Origin: Inquilinus limosus DSM 16000
Lineage (GTDB): Bacteria; Pseudomonadota; Alphaproteobacteria; DSM-16000; Inquilinaceae
NCBI RefSeq assembly: GCF_000423185.1
Contig: NZ_AUHM01000005.1
Location: 186,001-250,000 of the forward strand
Reading direction: 5' to 3'
DNA: 64,000 bases
The notes below the pieces were generated by a model. It saw only the letters and a list, made by a program, of their open reading frames with translations, was not told where the DNA came from and did not search any database. Position numbers and translations under genes: made by a program. Positions 26,145 to 35,972 of the stretch are shown piece by piece (positions within the stretch are counted from its first letter, which is position 1; every line of letters starts with the position of its first letter).

Positions 26145-27695
26145 TCAGGCCGGGACCAGCTCGGCCTTTCGGTCGAAGCCGGCCAGGGCGCGGTTCAGCG
26201 GCACCAGCGTCGAATGCAGCCGTTCGAACACCGACCGGTGCAGCGCATCGTAGCGCGCCGCGAGCTCCGGGTCCGGCTCCACCGTATGGTGCCGCTGGTC
26301 GATCGCGGCCAGGGCGGCGTCGAGATCGGGCCAGAGGCCGGCGGCGACGCCGCCGAGAAGGGCCGCGCCCAACGCCGTGGCCTCGGGCTCGTCCACCACC
26401 GTCACCGGGCGGCCATAGACATTGGCCTTGATCTCGAGGAACAGCGCGTTGCGCGAGCTGCCGCCGATCGCGCGGATCTCGATCGGCGGGGTGATCCCCG
26501 GCAGCGCCGCCATGGCGTCGACCATCAGCCGCGCCTGCATCGCCAGCCCCTCCAGCACCGCGCGGAACAGGGCGCCGCGGTCGGCATGGGCGGTCAGGCC
26601 GATGAAGGCGCCGCGCGCCGTGGTGTCCGGGTCGGGCGGCGGGCTGTAGACCAGATGCGGCAGGAAGACCACGCCCTGGCTGCCCGGCTCGACCGCCCGG
26701 GCCTCGGCGATCAGCACCTCGTGCTCGGCCTGGCCGGTCAGGGACCGGAACCATTCGACGGCGCCGCCCGAGCTGTTGATGCCGCCGCCGAGATAGGACA
26801 GGGGACGGTGGGTCTCGATCGCGCCCTGGACGAAACCGCGCCGCATCACCGCCGGGTCGAGCAGCGGGAAGGCCGTCGCCAGCAGCACCGCCTCGGCCGT
26901 GCCCAGGCTGTCCAGCAGCATGCCCGGCCGGGTGATCCCGGCGGCGTAGGAGCCGCAGAGATGGTCGTGCCCGCCGGCGGCGACCACCGGCTGCCCGGCC
27001 AGGCCGGTCTCGGCCAGCACCTCCGGCCGCACCGGGCCGAGCGCGGCGCCGGCGGCCAGGATCGGCGGCATCAGGGCCGGGTCGAGGCCGACCAGGCCCA
27101 GCAGCTCCTCCGACCAGCGGCGCTCATGGATGTCGAAACACAGCGTGCGCGAGGCCAGGGTCGGCTCGGTCGCGGCCACGCCGGAGAGGCGGAAGGCGAT
27201 CCAGTCGGCGATGTTCAGCACCCGGCGGGCGCGGCCCATCGCCTCCGGCCAGTGCTCGCGCATCCAGGCCAGCTTGCACAGGGTCAGGGTTGGGTCGATG
27301 GCGACGCCGGTGATCTGGAAGATCCGGTCCGGGCCGATCCGGTCGGCGAGGGTGCGTGCCGCCGCCTCGGTGCGGCGGTCGAACCAGACGAGGGAGGGGG
27401 CCAGCGACCGGCCGTGCTCGTCAACCAGCACGCAGCTCTCGCCGACGCTGCCGACAGCGAGGCCGGCGACCGGCCCGCCGGCCAGCGCCCGCGCCACCTC
27501 GGCCAGGCAGTCCGTGACCGTGGCGAACAGGGCGTCGGGGTCGTATTCGCCGCGGCCGCCCGCCTGCATCCTGGCCGGGGTCGGCCGCGCCGCCTGCGCC
27601 GCCCGGCGGCCGCGCGAATCGAAGGCGATGGCGCGGACCGACCGGGTGCCGACATCGATGCCGATCAGGAAGGGCGGATCGAAGCGCGCCGACAT
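26145..27695 (-). CDS. FGGY-family carbohydrate kinase
   Basis: The 516-residue kinase has the phosphate-1 motif LIGIDVGTRSVRAIAFD, the catalytic region VWFDRRTEAAA, VVAAGGHDHLCGS, and the C-terminal IRAIGGSSRNALFLEIKANV. This is the FGGY family (xylulokinase, LsrK, glycerol kinase and others). It lies between the aldolase and the binding-protein genes in one minus-strand operon, so it most likely phosphorylates the imported substrate. The exact sugar cannot be read from the sequence. Confidence 0.88.
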   Translation of the reverse strand: MSARFDPPFLIGIDVGTRSVRAIAFDSRGRRAAQAARPTPARMQAGGRGEYDPDALFATVTDCLAEVARALAGGPVAGLAVGSVGESCVLVDEHGRSLAPSLVWFDRRTEAAARTLADRIGPDRIFQITGVAIDPTLTLCKLAWMREHWPEAMGRARRVLNIADWIAFRLSGVAATEPTLASRTLCFDIHERRWSEELLGLVGLDPALMPPILAAGAALGPVRPEVLAETGLAGQPVVAAGGHDHLCGSYAAGITRPGMLLDSLGTAEAVLLATAFPLLDPAVMRRGFVQGAIETHRPLSYLGGGINSSGGAVEWFRSLTGQAEHEVLIAEARAVEPGSQGVVFLPHLVYSPPPDPDTTARGAFIGLTAHADRGALFRAVLEGLAMQARLMVDAMAALPGITPPIEIRAIGGSSRNALFLEIKANVYGRPVTVVDEPEATALGAALLGGVAAGLWPDLDAALAAIDQRHHTVEPDPELAARYDALHRSVFERLHSTLVPLNRALAGFDRKAELVPA

Positions 27696-27719
27696 CGCCG
27701 GGCCTCCGCGCGGTTGCTA

Positions 27720-28508
27720 TCAGCCGGCCAGGCCGCCGGCGGCCATCGCCTCGTCGACGCCCTGGCCGCGATGGATGATCTCCGCCAGCGCCCGCACCAC
27801 CGCCGCCGGGTCCGGCGCCTGCCAGATGTTGCGGCCGAACACCACGCCGCGCCCGCCGGCCTGGACCGAGCCGTGCACCACCGCCAGCGCGTCGCGCACC
27901 GTCTCCATCTTCACCCCGCCCGCGATCAGCACCGGGGCGGGGCAGGTGGAGGTCACCCGGCGGAAGCCGTCGACCGTGCCGGTGTAGTAGGTCTTGACGA
28001 TGTCGGCGCCGAGCTCGAAGGCGATGCGCGAGGCCGAGGCCATCGCCCCGGGGTCGAGCGGGTCCGGGATGCGCTCGGCCGGGCAGGGCAGCGCCTCGAC
28101 CATCACCGGCAGCCCGTCGGCGGCGCAGTCGCCGACCACCCGGGCGACGATGTCGTAGGTCCGCATCTCGACCTCCCCGCCCATGAAGCCCATGACGCAG
28201 ACGCCGTCGACGCCCAGCCGGCGGGCGTCCTCCACCGTATGCAGCAGGCTCCATTCGGTGTAGCGCAACCAGTCCTCGCGAGTGATGCTGGGGCCGCCGT
28301 CGAGCCGCAGATAGACCGGCAGCCGGCCCAGCAGCCTGTCGCGGTAGTGCTTGATCACCCCGTAGGAGGTCATGATCGCGTCGGCGCCGGCCGCGATCAC
28401 GCGGTCCAGCACGGCGCCGGGGTCTTCGAGACCCGGCACCACGCCCAACGTCCGGGCGTGGTCCATGGCGATGACGATGCCGCGATCACCGAAAGAGAGT
28501 CGGGCCAT
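27720..28508 (-). CDS. Class I aldolase of the FbaB/LsrF (DeoC-like) family
   Basis: The 262-residue TIM-barrel protein shows AMDHARTLGVVPGLEDP, the Schiff-base Lys motif ADIVKTYYTG, PVLIAGGVKM and GGRGVVFGRNIWQ. These match class I fructose-bisphosphate aldolase FbaB and the AI-2 processing thiolase LsrF. Being first in an operon with an FGGY kinase and an RbsB-type importer, it is likely to split or isomerise the phosphorylated substrate. The combination resembles lsr operons only in outline. Confidence 0.8.
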   Translation of the reverse strand: MARLSFGDRGIVIAMDHARTLGVVPGLEDPGAVLDRVIAAGADAIMTSYGVIKHYRDRLLGRLPVYLRLDGGPSITREDWLRYTEWSLLHTVEDARRLGVDGVCVMGFMGGEVEMRTYDIVARVVGDCAADGLPVMVEALPCPAERIPDPLDPGAMASASRIAFELGADIVKTYYTGTVDGFRRVTSTCPAPVLIAGGVKMETVRDALAVVHGSVQAGGRGVVFGRNIWQAPDPAAVVRALAEIIHRGQGVDEAMAAGGLAG

Positions 28509-28768
28509 GGCCTGTGGCTCACCGGTTGGTTGCGGGAGGGACGGCTGGCGATAGGGGATGCGCTGACGATTCGCATGTTAGTTATCTGATATCTGTCGTC
28601 AACGAATGATTATTTCGCGACTGCGATATCGCGGCGCAGCGAACCGCCTGCGCACAGGCACTTGCATCGATCGGATATGAAAAAAACTTTACATATCGAG
28701 AGGTGGATGACAGAAGAATTTTCATCCGCCTCCCGGCGGCTTTTCATCCATTCCTTGCCCCTCGCTGC
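28509..28768. promoter_or_regulatory. AT-rich divergent control region of the sugar and peptide operons
   Basis: This gap of 260 bp is strikingly AT-rich for the genome, notably TGTTAGTTATCTGATATC and ATATGAAAAAAACTTTACAT. It separates the aldolase (minus) from the RpiR regulator (plus), and probably holds both promoters and an RpiR operator. GCGACTGCGATATCGCGGCG contains a short inverted repeat. No exact site can be fixed. Confidence 0.5.
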
Positions 28769-29686
28769 ATGCCCCAGGACACGCCGCAGACCCTGATGAA
28801 CCGGCTGGCGCAGAGCATCGACGCGCTCTCCCCGGCGCATCGGCGGCTGGCGGATTTCGTCCTGGCGCATCCGTTCCGCGCCGCGACCATGGGGATCGAG
28901 GAGCTGGCCGGCGCGGCCTCGGTCTCGATCGCCACGGCCAACCGCTTCGCCCACCGCCTCGGCTTCGGCGGCTATCCCGAGTTCCGGGCCGAGCTGCTGC
29001 TGCAGTTCCAGCGCGCCCTGGCGCCGGTCGAGAAGCTGCGGGCGACGCAGCAGGGCGCCGACTCCGCCCATGCCGACCTGCGCGGGTCGCTCGACACCGT
29101 GTCGACCAATCTCGGCCAGGCCGCCGGGCTGCTGACCGAGGACGGATGCGCCCGCGCCGTCGAGCTGGTGCTGGGCGCGCCTCGGGTGGTGCCGCTCGGC
29201 CTCGGCATCAGCGCCGTCATCGCCCGCTTCCTGGCCGAGCTGCTGCTGCCCTATTGCCCGTCGGTCGAGGTGCTGGACGGCAGCGGCGGGACCGAGCGCA
29301 TGGTCCGCCAGCTGCTCCGCTTCGGCGAAGGCGACCTGCTGATCCCGATCTCGGTGCCGCGCTATTCCCGCGCCACCATCGATCTGGTGCGCCAGGCCAA
29401 GGCGCGCGGCCTGCGCGTGCTGGCGCTGACCGACGGGCCGGCCTCGCCGCTGGTGCCCGACAGCGACGCCGCCCTGTTCGGCCCGGCCGAGCACGACGTG
29501 CTGCACGGCTCCTCGATCGCGGTGATGGCGGTGGCCGAGGCGCTGGCGGGCGCGATCGCCCGGCGCCGCGGCACCGTCGCCGGCGCGGCCGAGCTGATCG
29601 AGGAAATCAGGCCATATCTTCTCGTCGAGGACGCTCCGGCCGTTGTCCGGCGTCCCCGCCCCCCTGCCCCGGAACGCCGACGATGA
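28769..29686 (+). CDS. RpiR/MurR-family transcriptional regulator (HTH + SIS)
   Basis: The 305-residue protein has an N-terminal RpiR-type HTH (LADFVLAHPFRAATMGIEELA, SVSIATANRFAHRLGFGGYPEF) and a C-terminal SIS domain (VVPLGLGISAVIARFLAELL, LIPISVPRYSRATIDLVRQA, VLALTDGPASPL). SIS domains sense phosphosugars or related ligands. I chose ATG 28769; a GTG at 28703 gives 22 more residues of unlikely composition. It overlaps the next gene by 4 bp, so it is part of the peptide operon and may regulate it, the divergent sugar operon, or both. Confidence 0.83.
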   Translation: MPQDTPQTLMNRLAQSIDALSPAHRRLADFVLAHPFRAATMGIEELAGAASVSIATANRFAHRLGFGGYPEFRAELLLQFQRALAPVEKLRATQQGADSAHADLRGSLDTVSTNLGQAAGLLTEDGCARAVELVLGAPRVVPLGLGISAVIARFLAELLLPYCPSVEVLDGSGGTERMVRQLLRFGEGDLLIPISVPRYSRATIDLVRQAKARGLRVLALTDGPASPLVPDSDAALFGPAEHDVLHGSSIAVMAVAEALAGAIARRRGTVAGAAELIEEIRPYLLVEDAPAVVRRPRPPAPERRR

Positions 29687-30531
29687 CGCTCGCCTATTGG
29701 AACGGAACCTATTCGCCCCTCGACGAGGTCCGGATCTCGCCGCTCGACCGCGGCTTCCTCTTCGCCGACGGCGTCTATGAGGTGGTGGCGGTCTATGACG
29801 GCCAGATCTTCGAGCTCGACGCCCATCTCGACCGGCTGGCGCGCAGCCTCGCCGCCGTCCGGATCGATCCGGGCCTCGACCGCGCCGCCCTCGCCGCGGT
29901 GTTCCTGCGGCTGGCCGAGACCGCGCCGCGCCCGGCCGCGACCATCTACATGCAGGTCACCCGCGGCGCCCCGGCCCAGCGCAGCCACGCCTTCCCGGCT
30001 TCGGCCCAGGCCAGCATCCTCGCCTTCGCCGGCCCGCTGAAGCGCCTCGGGCGCGCGCAGCAGAAGGACGGCTTTGCCCTGGTCTCGGCGCCGGATATCC
30101 GCTGGCTGCGCTGCGACATCAAGTCGATCGCCCTGCTGCCCTCCGTCCTCGCCGCGCAGCAGGCAGCCGAGGCCGGGGTGCTGGAGACGGTGATGATCCG
30201 CGACGGCCTCGTCAGCGAATGCGCCGCCAGCAACGTCTTCGTGGTCAAGGACGGGCGGGTGGCGACGCCGGTCGCCGACCACCGCATCCTCGACGGCATC
30301 AACCGCCGCATCGCCATCCGCCTGGCCATGGAGCTGGGCATCCCGGTCGAGCAGCGCGACGTGGCGGAGGCCGAGCTGCGGGCCGCCGACGAGATCTGGA
30401 TCACCAGCACGACCAAGGAGCTGGCGCCGATCGTGCGGCTGGACGGCGCCGCGGTCGGCTCCGGCCGCCCGGGGCCGGTGTGGCGGCGGGTACGCGAGGC
30501 CTTCGATGGCCTGGTCGGAGAACCGGCATGA
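29683..30531 (+). CDS. dat: D-amino acid transaminase (class IV PLP aminotransferase)
   Basis: The 282-residue protein has the class IV signature: [20 protein letters not shown] at the N-terminus, Schiff-base Lys147 in [10 protein letters not shown] and [15 protein letters not shown]. The Lys position nearly matches D-amino acid transaminase of Bacillus. It should transfer the amino group of D-amino acids such as D-Ala to 2-oxoglutarate. Overlaps with both neighbours by 4 bp place it firmly in the operon of D-peptide enzymes that follows. Branched-chain aminotransferase is the alternative. Confidence 0.85.
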   Translation: MTLAYWNGTYSPLDEVRISPLDRGFLFADGVYEVVAVYDGQIFELDAHLDRLARSLAAVRIDPGLDRAALAAVFLRLAETAPRPAATIYMQVTRGAPAQRSHAFPASAQASILAFAGPLKRLGRAQQKDGFALVSAPDIRWLRCDIKSIALLPSVLAAQQAAEAGVLETVMIRDGLVSECAASNVFVVKDGRVATPVADHRILDGINRRIAIRLAMELGIPVEQRDVAEAELRAADEIWITSTTKELAPIVRLDGAAVGSGRPGPVWRRVREAFDGLVGEPA

Positions 30532-32375
30532 CCGCGGCGGCGCCGCTGATCGAGGTCGACGGGCTGACGGTCCAGTTCCGGACCGAGGACGGCCCCGTCA
30601 CCGCGGTCGAGGATCTCAGCTTCGCCATCGCCCCGGGCGAGACGGTGGCGGTGGTCGGCGAATCCGGCTCGGGCAAGTCGGTCACCTCGCTCAGCCTGAT
30701 CCGGCTGGTCGATTATGGCGGCGGCCGGATCGTGCGCGGCGCCGTGCGCTTCCGCGGCCGCGACGGGCAGGTGCGCGACTTGGCACAGGCCCCGGCCGAG
30801 GCGCTGCGGTCGCTGCGCGGCGACGAGATCGCGATGATCTTCCAGGAGCCGATGACGTCCCTGAACCCGGTCTTCACCATCGGCGACCAGATCGCCGAGG
30901 CGGTGATGCTGCACCAGGGCAAGGACGCCAAGGCGGCGCGGGCCGAGGCGCTGCGCATGCTGGAGCGGGTGCGGATCCCGGAGGCGAAGCGGATGCTCGA
31001 CCGCCACCCGCACCAGCTGTCGGGCGGCATGCGCCAGCGGGTGATGATCGCCATGGCGCTGTCCTGCCGGCCGAAGCTGCTGATCGCGGACGAGCCGACC
31101 ACGGCGTTGGACGTCACCATCCAGGCCCAGATCCTGCGGCTGATCCGCCAGCTGCAGCGCGAGATGGGCATGGCGGTGATGTTCATCACCCACGATATGG
31201 GTGTGGTGGCCGAGGTCGCCGACCGCGTCGTGGTCATGTACCAGGGCCGCAAGGTGGAGGAGGGGACGACCGAGCGGATCTTCGCCTCGCCCCAGCACCC
31301 CTACACCCAGGCGCTGCTGTCGGCGGTGCCGAAGCTCGGCAGCCTGCAGGGCCAGGCGCTGCCGGCGCGCTTTCCGCTGGTCCGGGTCGACGGATCGAAG
31401 GAGCCGCCGCCGGCGCCGCAGGACACGGTGCGGTCGGGCTCGGCCCCGCTGCTGGAGGTCGACCGGCTCTCGACCCGCTTCGACGTGCGCCGCGGCGTGT
31501 TCGGCCGGCTGGCCGCCCGGGTGCATGCGGTGGAGCAGGTCAGCTTCGCCCTGCAGCCGGGCGAGACGCTGGCCCTGGTCGGCGAGAGCGGCTGCGGCAA
31601 GTCGACGACCGGCCGCACCATCATGCAGCTGCTGGAGCCGTCCGCCGGCGCGATCCGCTTCGAGGGCCGGGCCATGGCCGAGATGCGGTCGGAGGAGCGG
31701 CGCCGGCTGCGGCAGAAGATCCAGTACGTGTTCCAGGACCCCTTCGCCTCGCTGAACCCGCGGCTGACGGTGGGATTCTCGATCGCCGAGCCGCTGCTGA
31801 CCCACGGGATCGCGAAGGGTCGCGCGGCGGAGCAGCGGGTGGCCGACCTGCTGACCCAGGTCGGCCTCAGGCCGGAGCATGCCAAGCGCTACCCGCATGA
31901 GTTCAGCGGCGGCCAACGCCAGCGCATCTGCATCGCCCGGGCGCTGGCCAGCGACCCGAAGCTGATCATCGCCGACGAGGCGGTGGCGGCGCTCGACGTC
32001 TCGATCCAGGCCCAGGTGGTGAACCTGCTGATGGATCTGCAGGCCCGGCACGGCCTGTCCTACCTGTTCATCTCGCACGACATGGCGGTGGTGGAGCGGG
32101 TCAGCCACCGCGTCGCGGTGATGTATCTCGGCCAAATCGTCGAGATCGGGCCGCGCCAGGCCGTGTTTGAGAACCCGCAGCACCCCTACACCCGCCGGCT
32201 GATGGCCGCGGTGCCGGTGGCGGACCCCGCCCGGCGCAACCGCGACACGGCTTTGATCGAGGGCGAGATCCCGAGCCCGATCCGGGCCCTGGGCGACGAG
32301 CCCGTGGTGAAGCCGCTGGAACCCGTCGGGCCTGGCCATTTCGTGGCCCGGCACCCGGTCGGCGACTTCGGCTGA
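30528..32375 (+). CDS. Dipeptide/oligopeptide ABC importer, fused ATPase (GsiA-like)
   Basis: The 615-residue protein carries two complete nucleotide-binding domains. The first has [29 protein letters not shown] and [12 protein letters not shown]; the second has [29 protein letters not shown] and [12 protein letters not shown]. Each is followed by the oligopeptide-type C-terminal region ([20 protein letters not shown]). This fused form is that of GsiA (glutathione) and related peptide importers. It overlaps the transaminase stop by 4 bp. In the second Walker B the usual Pro is Ala (DEAVAAL), which is common in this fused class. Confidence 0.92.
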   Translation: MTAAAPLIEVDGLTVQFRTEDGPVTAVEDLSFAIAPGETVAVVGESGSGKSVTSLSLIRLVDYGGGRIVRGAVRFRGRDGQVRDLAQAPAEALRSLRGDEIAMIFQEPMTSLNPVFTIGDQIAEAVMLHQGKDAKAARAEALRMLERVRIPEAKRMLDRHPHQLSGGMRQRVMIAMALSCRPKLLIADEPTTALDVTIQAQILRLIRQLQREMGMAVMFITHDMGVVAEVADRVVVMYQGRKVEEGTTERIFASPQHPYTQALLSAVPKLGSLQGQALPARFPLVRVDGSKEPPPAPQDTVRSGSAPLLEVDRLSTRFDVRRGVFGRLAARVHAVEQVSFALQPGETLALVGESGCGKSTTGRTIMQLLEPSAGAIRFEGRAMAEMRSEERRRLRQKIQYVFQDPFASLNPRLTVGFSIAEPLLTHGIAKGRAAEQRVADLLTQVGLRPEHAKRYPHEFSGGQRQRICIARALASDPKLIIADEAVAALDVSIQAQVVNLLMDLQARHGLSYLFISHDMAVVERVSHRVAVMYLGQIVEIGPRQAVFENPQHPYTRRLMAAVPVADPARRNRDTALIEGEIPSPIRALGDEPVVKPLEPVGPGHFVARHPVGDFG

Positions 32376-32423
32376 CCTGATTCCGTACCCATGACCGATC
32401 CGAAACACAGGGAGAGAGAACCG

Positions 32424-33953
32424 ATGAGACGCTGGAAGCACCTTCTGGTCGGCTGCGCCATGGCCGCGCTGACGGCGCTGCCCGCAACGGCGATGGCCAG
32501 GCCGCTGGTCGTCGCCATTCAGGAGAACCTGACCGGGCTCGACCCGTCCAACATCAACGAGACGGCGTCGCAGGCGGCGACGCGGCTGTTCTATCAGGGC
32601 CTCTACGGCTTCGATCAGAACATGCAGCTCGTGCCCGTTCTGGCCGAGAGCTACGAGGTCAGCGACGACGCCAAGGTCTACACCTTCCATCTGCGCAAGG
32701 GCGTCAAGTTCCACGACGGCACCGACTTCAACGCGCAGGCGGTGAAGGTCAGCCTCGAGCGCCTGGCCAATCCCGACAACAAGCTGAAGCGCCAGTCGCT
32801 GGTATCGATGCTGGACCATGTCGAGGTGGTCGACGACCACACCGCCAAGGTGGTGCTGAAGGAGCCGTTCGGCGCCCTGGTCAACAACCTGGCGCATGCC
32901 GGGGCCATGATCATCAGCCCGGCGGCGTTGGAGAAGTACGGCAAGGACATCGGCCGCAACCCGGTCGGCACCGGCCCGTTCAAGTTCAAGTCCTGGTCGG
33001 CCGACACGCTGGAGGCGGTGAAGAACGACGCCTACTGGAAGGAAGGCGAGCCGAAGGTCGACGGCGTCACCGTCCGCAGCGTGCCGGAGAACGGCAGCCG
33101 CGTCGCCATGCTGCAGGCCGGCGAGGCCCAGTTCATCACCCCGGTGCCGTCGGAGATGATGAAGGTGCTGGAGCGGAATCCGAACGTCACGGTGGTCGAC
33201 GCGCCGTCGATCGTGAACTGGTACGTGGCGCTGAACAGCCACAAGAAGCCGTTCGACGACGTCCGCGTCCGCCAGGCGCTGAACTACGCGATCGACCGCA
33301 ATGCCTATTGCAAGGTGGTGCTGAACGGCTTCTGCGACCCGGCGGATTCGCCGATGCCGCCGAAGCTGAAGTTCTACGCCAAGCAGGGCGTCTGGCCCTA
33401 CGACCCGGCGAAGGCCAAGCAGCTCCTGGCCGAGGCCGGCTATCCCGACGGCTTCGAGAGCGTGCTGTGGTCCGGCAACAACACCACGGCCATCCGCGCC
33501 GACCAGTTCCTGCAGCAGCAGCTGGCCCAGATCGGGGTCAAGGTGCAGGTCACGCCGCTCGAATCCGGCGTCCTCTCCGACAAGGTCTGGGGCGTGCAGA
33601 AGCCCGAGGACGCCACGGTGCAGATGTATTACGGCGGCTGGTCGTCCTCGACCGGAGATGCCGACTGGGCGCTGCGGCCGCTGCTGTGGGGCAAGGGCTT
33701 CCCGCCGAAGCTGTTCAATGTCGCCTACTACGCCAACCCGGAGGTGGACGCGGCGCTGGAGGCGGCGGTCGCCACCGCGGATGAGGGCAAGCGGGCCGAG
33801 GCCTATGCCAAGGCGCAGTCCCTGATCTGGCAGGACGCGCCCTGGATCTATCTCGGCGTCGACCATGTTCTGAGCGCCCGGAGCAAGGACCTGTCCGGCG
33901 TCTACGTCCTCCCCGACCGCGCCTACATCGTCGAGGACGCGTCGTTCCAGTAA
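32424..33953 (+). CDS. Dipeptide ABC transporter substrate-binding protein (GsiB/DppA-like)
   Basis: The 509-residue precursor has a Sec signal (HLLVGCAMAALTALPATAMA) and the SBP family 5 motifs ESYEVSDDAKVYTFHLRKGV, KFHDGTDFNA and RQALNYAIDRNAYCKVV. ATG 32424 follows GGGAGAGAG; an in-frame ATG 11 codons earlier lacks a site. The ligand is not readable from the sequence, but the operon encodes D-amino-acid and modified-peptide enzymes, so D-residue dipeptides or murein-type peptides are likely. Confidence 0.9.
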   Translation: MRRWKHLLVGCAMAALTALPATAMARPLVVAIQENLTGLDPSNINETASQAATRLFYQGLYGFDQNMQLVPVLAESYEVSDDAKVYTFHLRKGVKFHDGTDFNAQAVKVSLERLANPDNKLKRQSLVSMLDHVEVVDDHTAKVVLKEPFGALVNNLAHAGAMIISPAALEKYGKDIGRNPVGTGPFKFKSWSADTLEAVKNDAYWKEGEPKVDGVTVRSVPENGSRVAMLQAGEAQFITPVPSEMMKVLERNPNVTVVDAPSIVNWYVALNSHKKPFDDVRVRQALNYAIDRNAYCKVVLNGFCDPADSPMPPKLKFYAKQGVWPYDPAKAKQLLAEAGYPDGFESVLWSGNNTTAIRADQFLQQQLAQIGVKVQVTPLESGVLSDKVWGVQKPEDATVQMYYGGWSSSTGDADWALRPLLWGKGFPPKLFNVAYYANPEVDAALEAAVATADEGKRAEAYAKAQSLIWQDAPWIYLGVDHVLSARSKDLSGVYVLPDRAYIVEDASFQ

Positions 33954-34002
33954 GTCCTTTCCGAACGCCCGGCGGACCTTGCCGGTGCTGACGTCTCTTA
34001 TC

Positions 34003-34093
34003 CTGTCATGCCCGGGCTTGACCCGGGCATCCAGGGCGGCCAGAGCGGTTCTTGGTGGCCCCTGGATCACCGGGTCGAGCCCGGTGATGACAA
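34003..34093. repeat. Palindromic element, family C, between binding-protein and permease genes
   Basis: CTGTCATGCCCGGGCTTGAC with GGGCATCCAG is paired with CTGGATCACCGGG and GGTGATGACA. It is the second copy of the element at 9195-9274, and lies in the 204-bp gap after the dipeptide-binding gene. Confidence 0.87.
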
Positions 34094-34157
34094 GAAAAGG
34101 AATGGTTGTCGGTACCGGCTGGTGCGGTTCGTCGGGCGGGCGGTTCTCGGAGCCCCC

Positions 34158-35078
34158 ATGCTGCAATATCTGATCCGGCGTCTCATCGGCATCGTCCCGG
34201 TGATGCTGGTCATCTCCCTCGTGGTCTTCGGCTTCGTCCACATGCTGCCGGGCGACCCGGCGCGGCTGGTGGCCGGGCCGGACGCGACGGCGGAGGATGT
34301 CGCCCTGGTGCGCGCCGATCTCGGTCTCGACCGGCCGCTGATCGAGCAGTACCTGACCTTCCTCGGCAATGTCGTGCAGGGCGATTTCGGCACCTCGCTG
34401 AAGACCCGCCGCCCGGTGGTCGACGAGATCGGCGAGCGGCTGATGCCGACGGTCTGGCTGACCGTGGTCAGCATGGCCTGGGCCGTCGCGGTCGGCCTCC
34501 TGATCGGCGTCGTCTCCGCGGTCAAGCGCGGCCGCTGGCAGGATTACGGCGGCATGGTGCTGGCCGTGTCCGGCATCTCCTTCCCCTCCTTCTGGCTCGG
34601 CCTGCTGCTGATCGGCGTGTTCTCGGTCGATCTCGGCTGGCTGCCGACCGGCGGCTACGGCACCTGGCAGCATTTCGTCATGCCCGCGGTCACGCTCGGC
34701 CTCGGCGTCGCCGCGGTGATGGCGCGCTTCACCCGCTCCGCCTTCATCGAGATCTCGCGCGAGGACTACGTCCGCACCGCCCGGGCCAAGGGCGTGTTCG
34801 AGCGCGCGGTGATCTGGAAGCACACGCTGCGCAACGCGCTGATCCCGATCATCACCATGGTCGGGCTGCAGTTCGGCTTCCTGCTCGGCGGCTCGATCGT
34901 GGTCGAGACCGTGTTCTCCTGGCCCGGCCTCGGCCGGCTCCTGGTCGACAGCGTCTCCTACCGCGACTACCCGGTGATCCAGGCCGAGATCCTGCTGTTC
35001 TCGATCGAGTTCATTCTGATCAACCTCGCCGTCGACGTGCTCTACGCGCTCGCCAATCCGGAGATCCGCTACCGATGA
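34158..35078 (+). CDS. Dipeptide ABC transporter permease (DppB/GsiC-like)
   Basis: The 306-residue membrane protein begins [20 protein letters not shown] and has LPGDPARL, the long periplasmic loop, and the permease signature [20 protein letters not shown] with [20 protein letters not shown]. Six transmembrane segments fit the family. It begins after the family C element and overlaps the next permease by 4 bp. Confidence 0.92.
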   Translation: MLQYLIRRLIGIVPVMLVISLVVFGFVHMLPGDPARLVAGPDATAEDVALVRADLGLDRPLIEQYLTFLGNVVQGDFGTSLKTRRPVVDEIGERLMPTVWLTVVSMAWAVAVGLLIGVVSAVKRGRWQDYGGMVLAVSGISFPSFWLGLLLIGVFSVDLGWLPTGGYGTWQHFVMPAVTLGLGVAAVMARFTRSAFIEISREDYVRTARAKGVFERAVIWKHTLRNALIPIITMVGLQFGFLLGGSIVVETVFSWPGLGRLLVDSVSYRDYPVIQAEILLFSIEFILINLAVDVLYALANPEIRYR

Positions 35079-35962
35079 GCGCCGTCATCTCCCCCGCGAC
35101 CCCGGCCCGCGCCGAGACGGTGCGCTCGCCCTTCCGCGAATTCTGGCGCCGCTTCCGCCGGCAGAAGATCGCCGTGGCCGCCGGGCTGTTCCTGGCGGCG
35201 CTGGTGGTGGTGGCGGTCCTGGCGCCCTGGATCGCCCCCTACGACCTGGCCCAGCCGGATTACGAGCGGGTGCTGGAAGGCCCGTCCTGGGCCCATCTCG
35301 CCGGCACCGACGCCTATGGCCGCGACATCCTCAGCCGCATCGTCTTCGGCGCCCGCATCTCGCTCGCCGTCGGCTTCCTGTCGGTGACGCTGGGCGGCGT
35401 CGCCGGCATCCTGCTCGGCCTTGTCAGCGGCTTCTACGGCGGCTGGATCGACGGGCTCGTGATGCGGCTCTGCGACGTGCTGCTGGCCTTCCCCGGCATC
35501 ATCCTGGCGATCGGCGTCATCGCCGTGCTGGGCCCCGGCATCGACAACGTGATCTACGCCGTCGCCGTGTTCAGCGTGCCGGTCTTCGCCCGGCTGGTGC
35601 GCGGCAGCACGCTGGCGATCAAGCAGACCGTCTATATCGACGCGGCGCGGGCGATCGGCGTCCGCCACCGCCTGCTGATGCTGCGGCACATCCTGCCGGG
35701 CACGCTGCCCAGCGTGATCGTCTACTTCTCGATGCGCATCGGCACCTCGATCCTGACGGCCGCCAGCCTCAGCTTCATCGGCCTCGGCGCCCAGCCGCCC
35801 AGCCCGGAATGGGGGGCGATGCTGGCCGACGGGCGCAGCTATCTCGGCGTCGCCGACCACATCACCCTCTTCCCCGGCATCGCGATCTTCGTCACCGTGC
35901 TGGCCTTCAACCTGCTCGGCGACGGGCTGCGCGACGCGCTGGACCCGAAGCTGAAAACCTAG
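35075..35962 (+). CDS. Dipeptide ABC transporter permease (DppC/GsiD-like)
   Basis: The 295-residue protein has an N-terminal cytoplasmic stretch, [20 protein letters not shown], the EAA-type loop [20 protein letters not shown] and [17 protein letters not shown] near the C-terminus. These define the second permease of peptide importers, including OppC-type N-terminal features. The partner of 34158-35078. Confidence 0.92.
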   Translation: MSAVISPATPARAETVRSPFREFWRRFRRQKIAVAAGLFLAALVVVAVLAPWIAPYDLAQPDYERVLEGPSWAHLAGTDAYGRDILSRIVFGARISLAVGFLSVTLGGVAGILLGLVSGFYGGWIDGLVMRLCDVLLAFPGIILAIGVIAVLGPGIDNVIYAVAVFSVPVFARLVRGSTLAIKQTVYIDAARAIGVRHRLLMLRHILPGTLPSVIVYFSMRIGTSILTAASLSFIGLGAQPPSPEWGAMLADGRSYLGVADHITLFPGIAIFVTVLAFNLLGDGLRDALDPKLKT

Positions 35963-35972
35963 GGAGGCATCG

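Noticed and set aside
23142-28508. An AI-2 (lsr) uptake operon
   Set aside because: The importer has one permease and a single-domain ATPase, there is no LsrG or LsrR, and the aldolase cannot be told from FbaB by eye. I kept only the weaker family call.
29946-34823. A 1,600-codon open frame on the minus strand opposite the peptide operon
   Set aside because: It is antisense to several genes with clear motifs and its translation is His/Asp/Gly/Arg-rich, the usual shadow of 70% G+C coding DNA. The same reasoning removed long shadows at 26103-28589 and 59683-63159.
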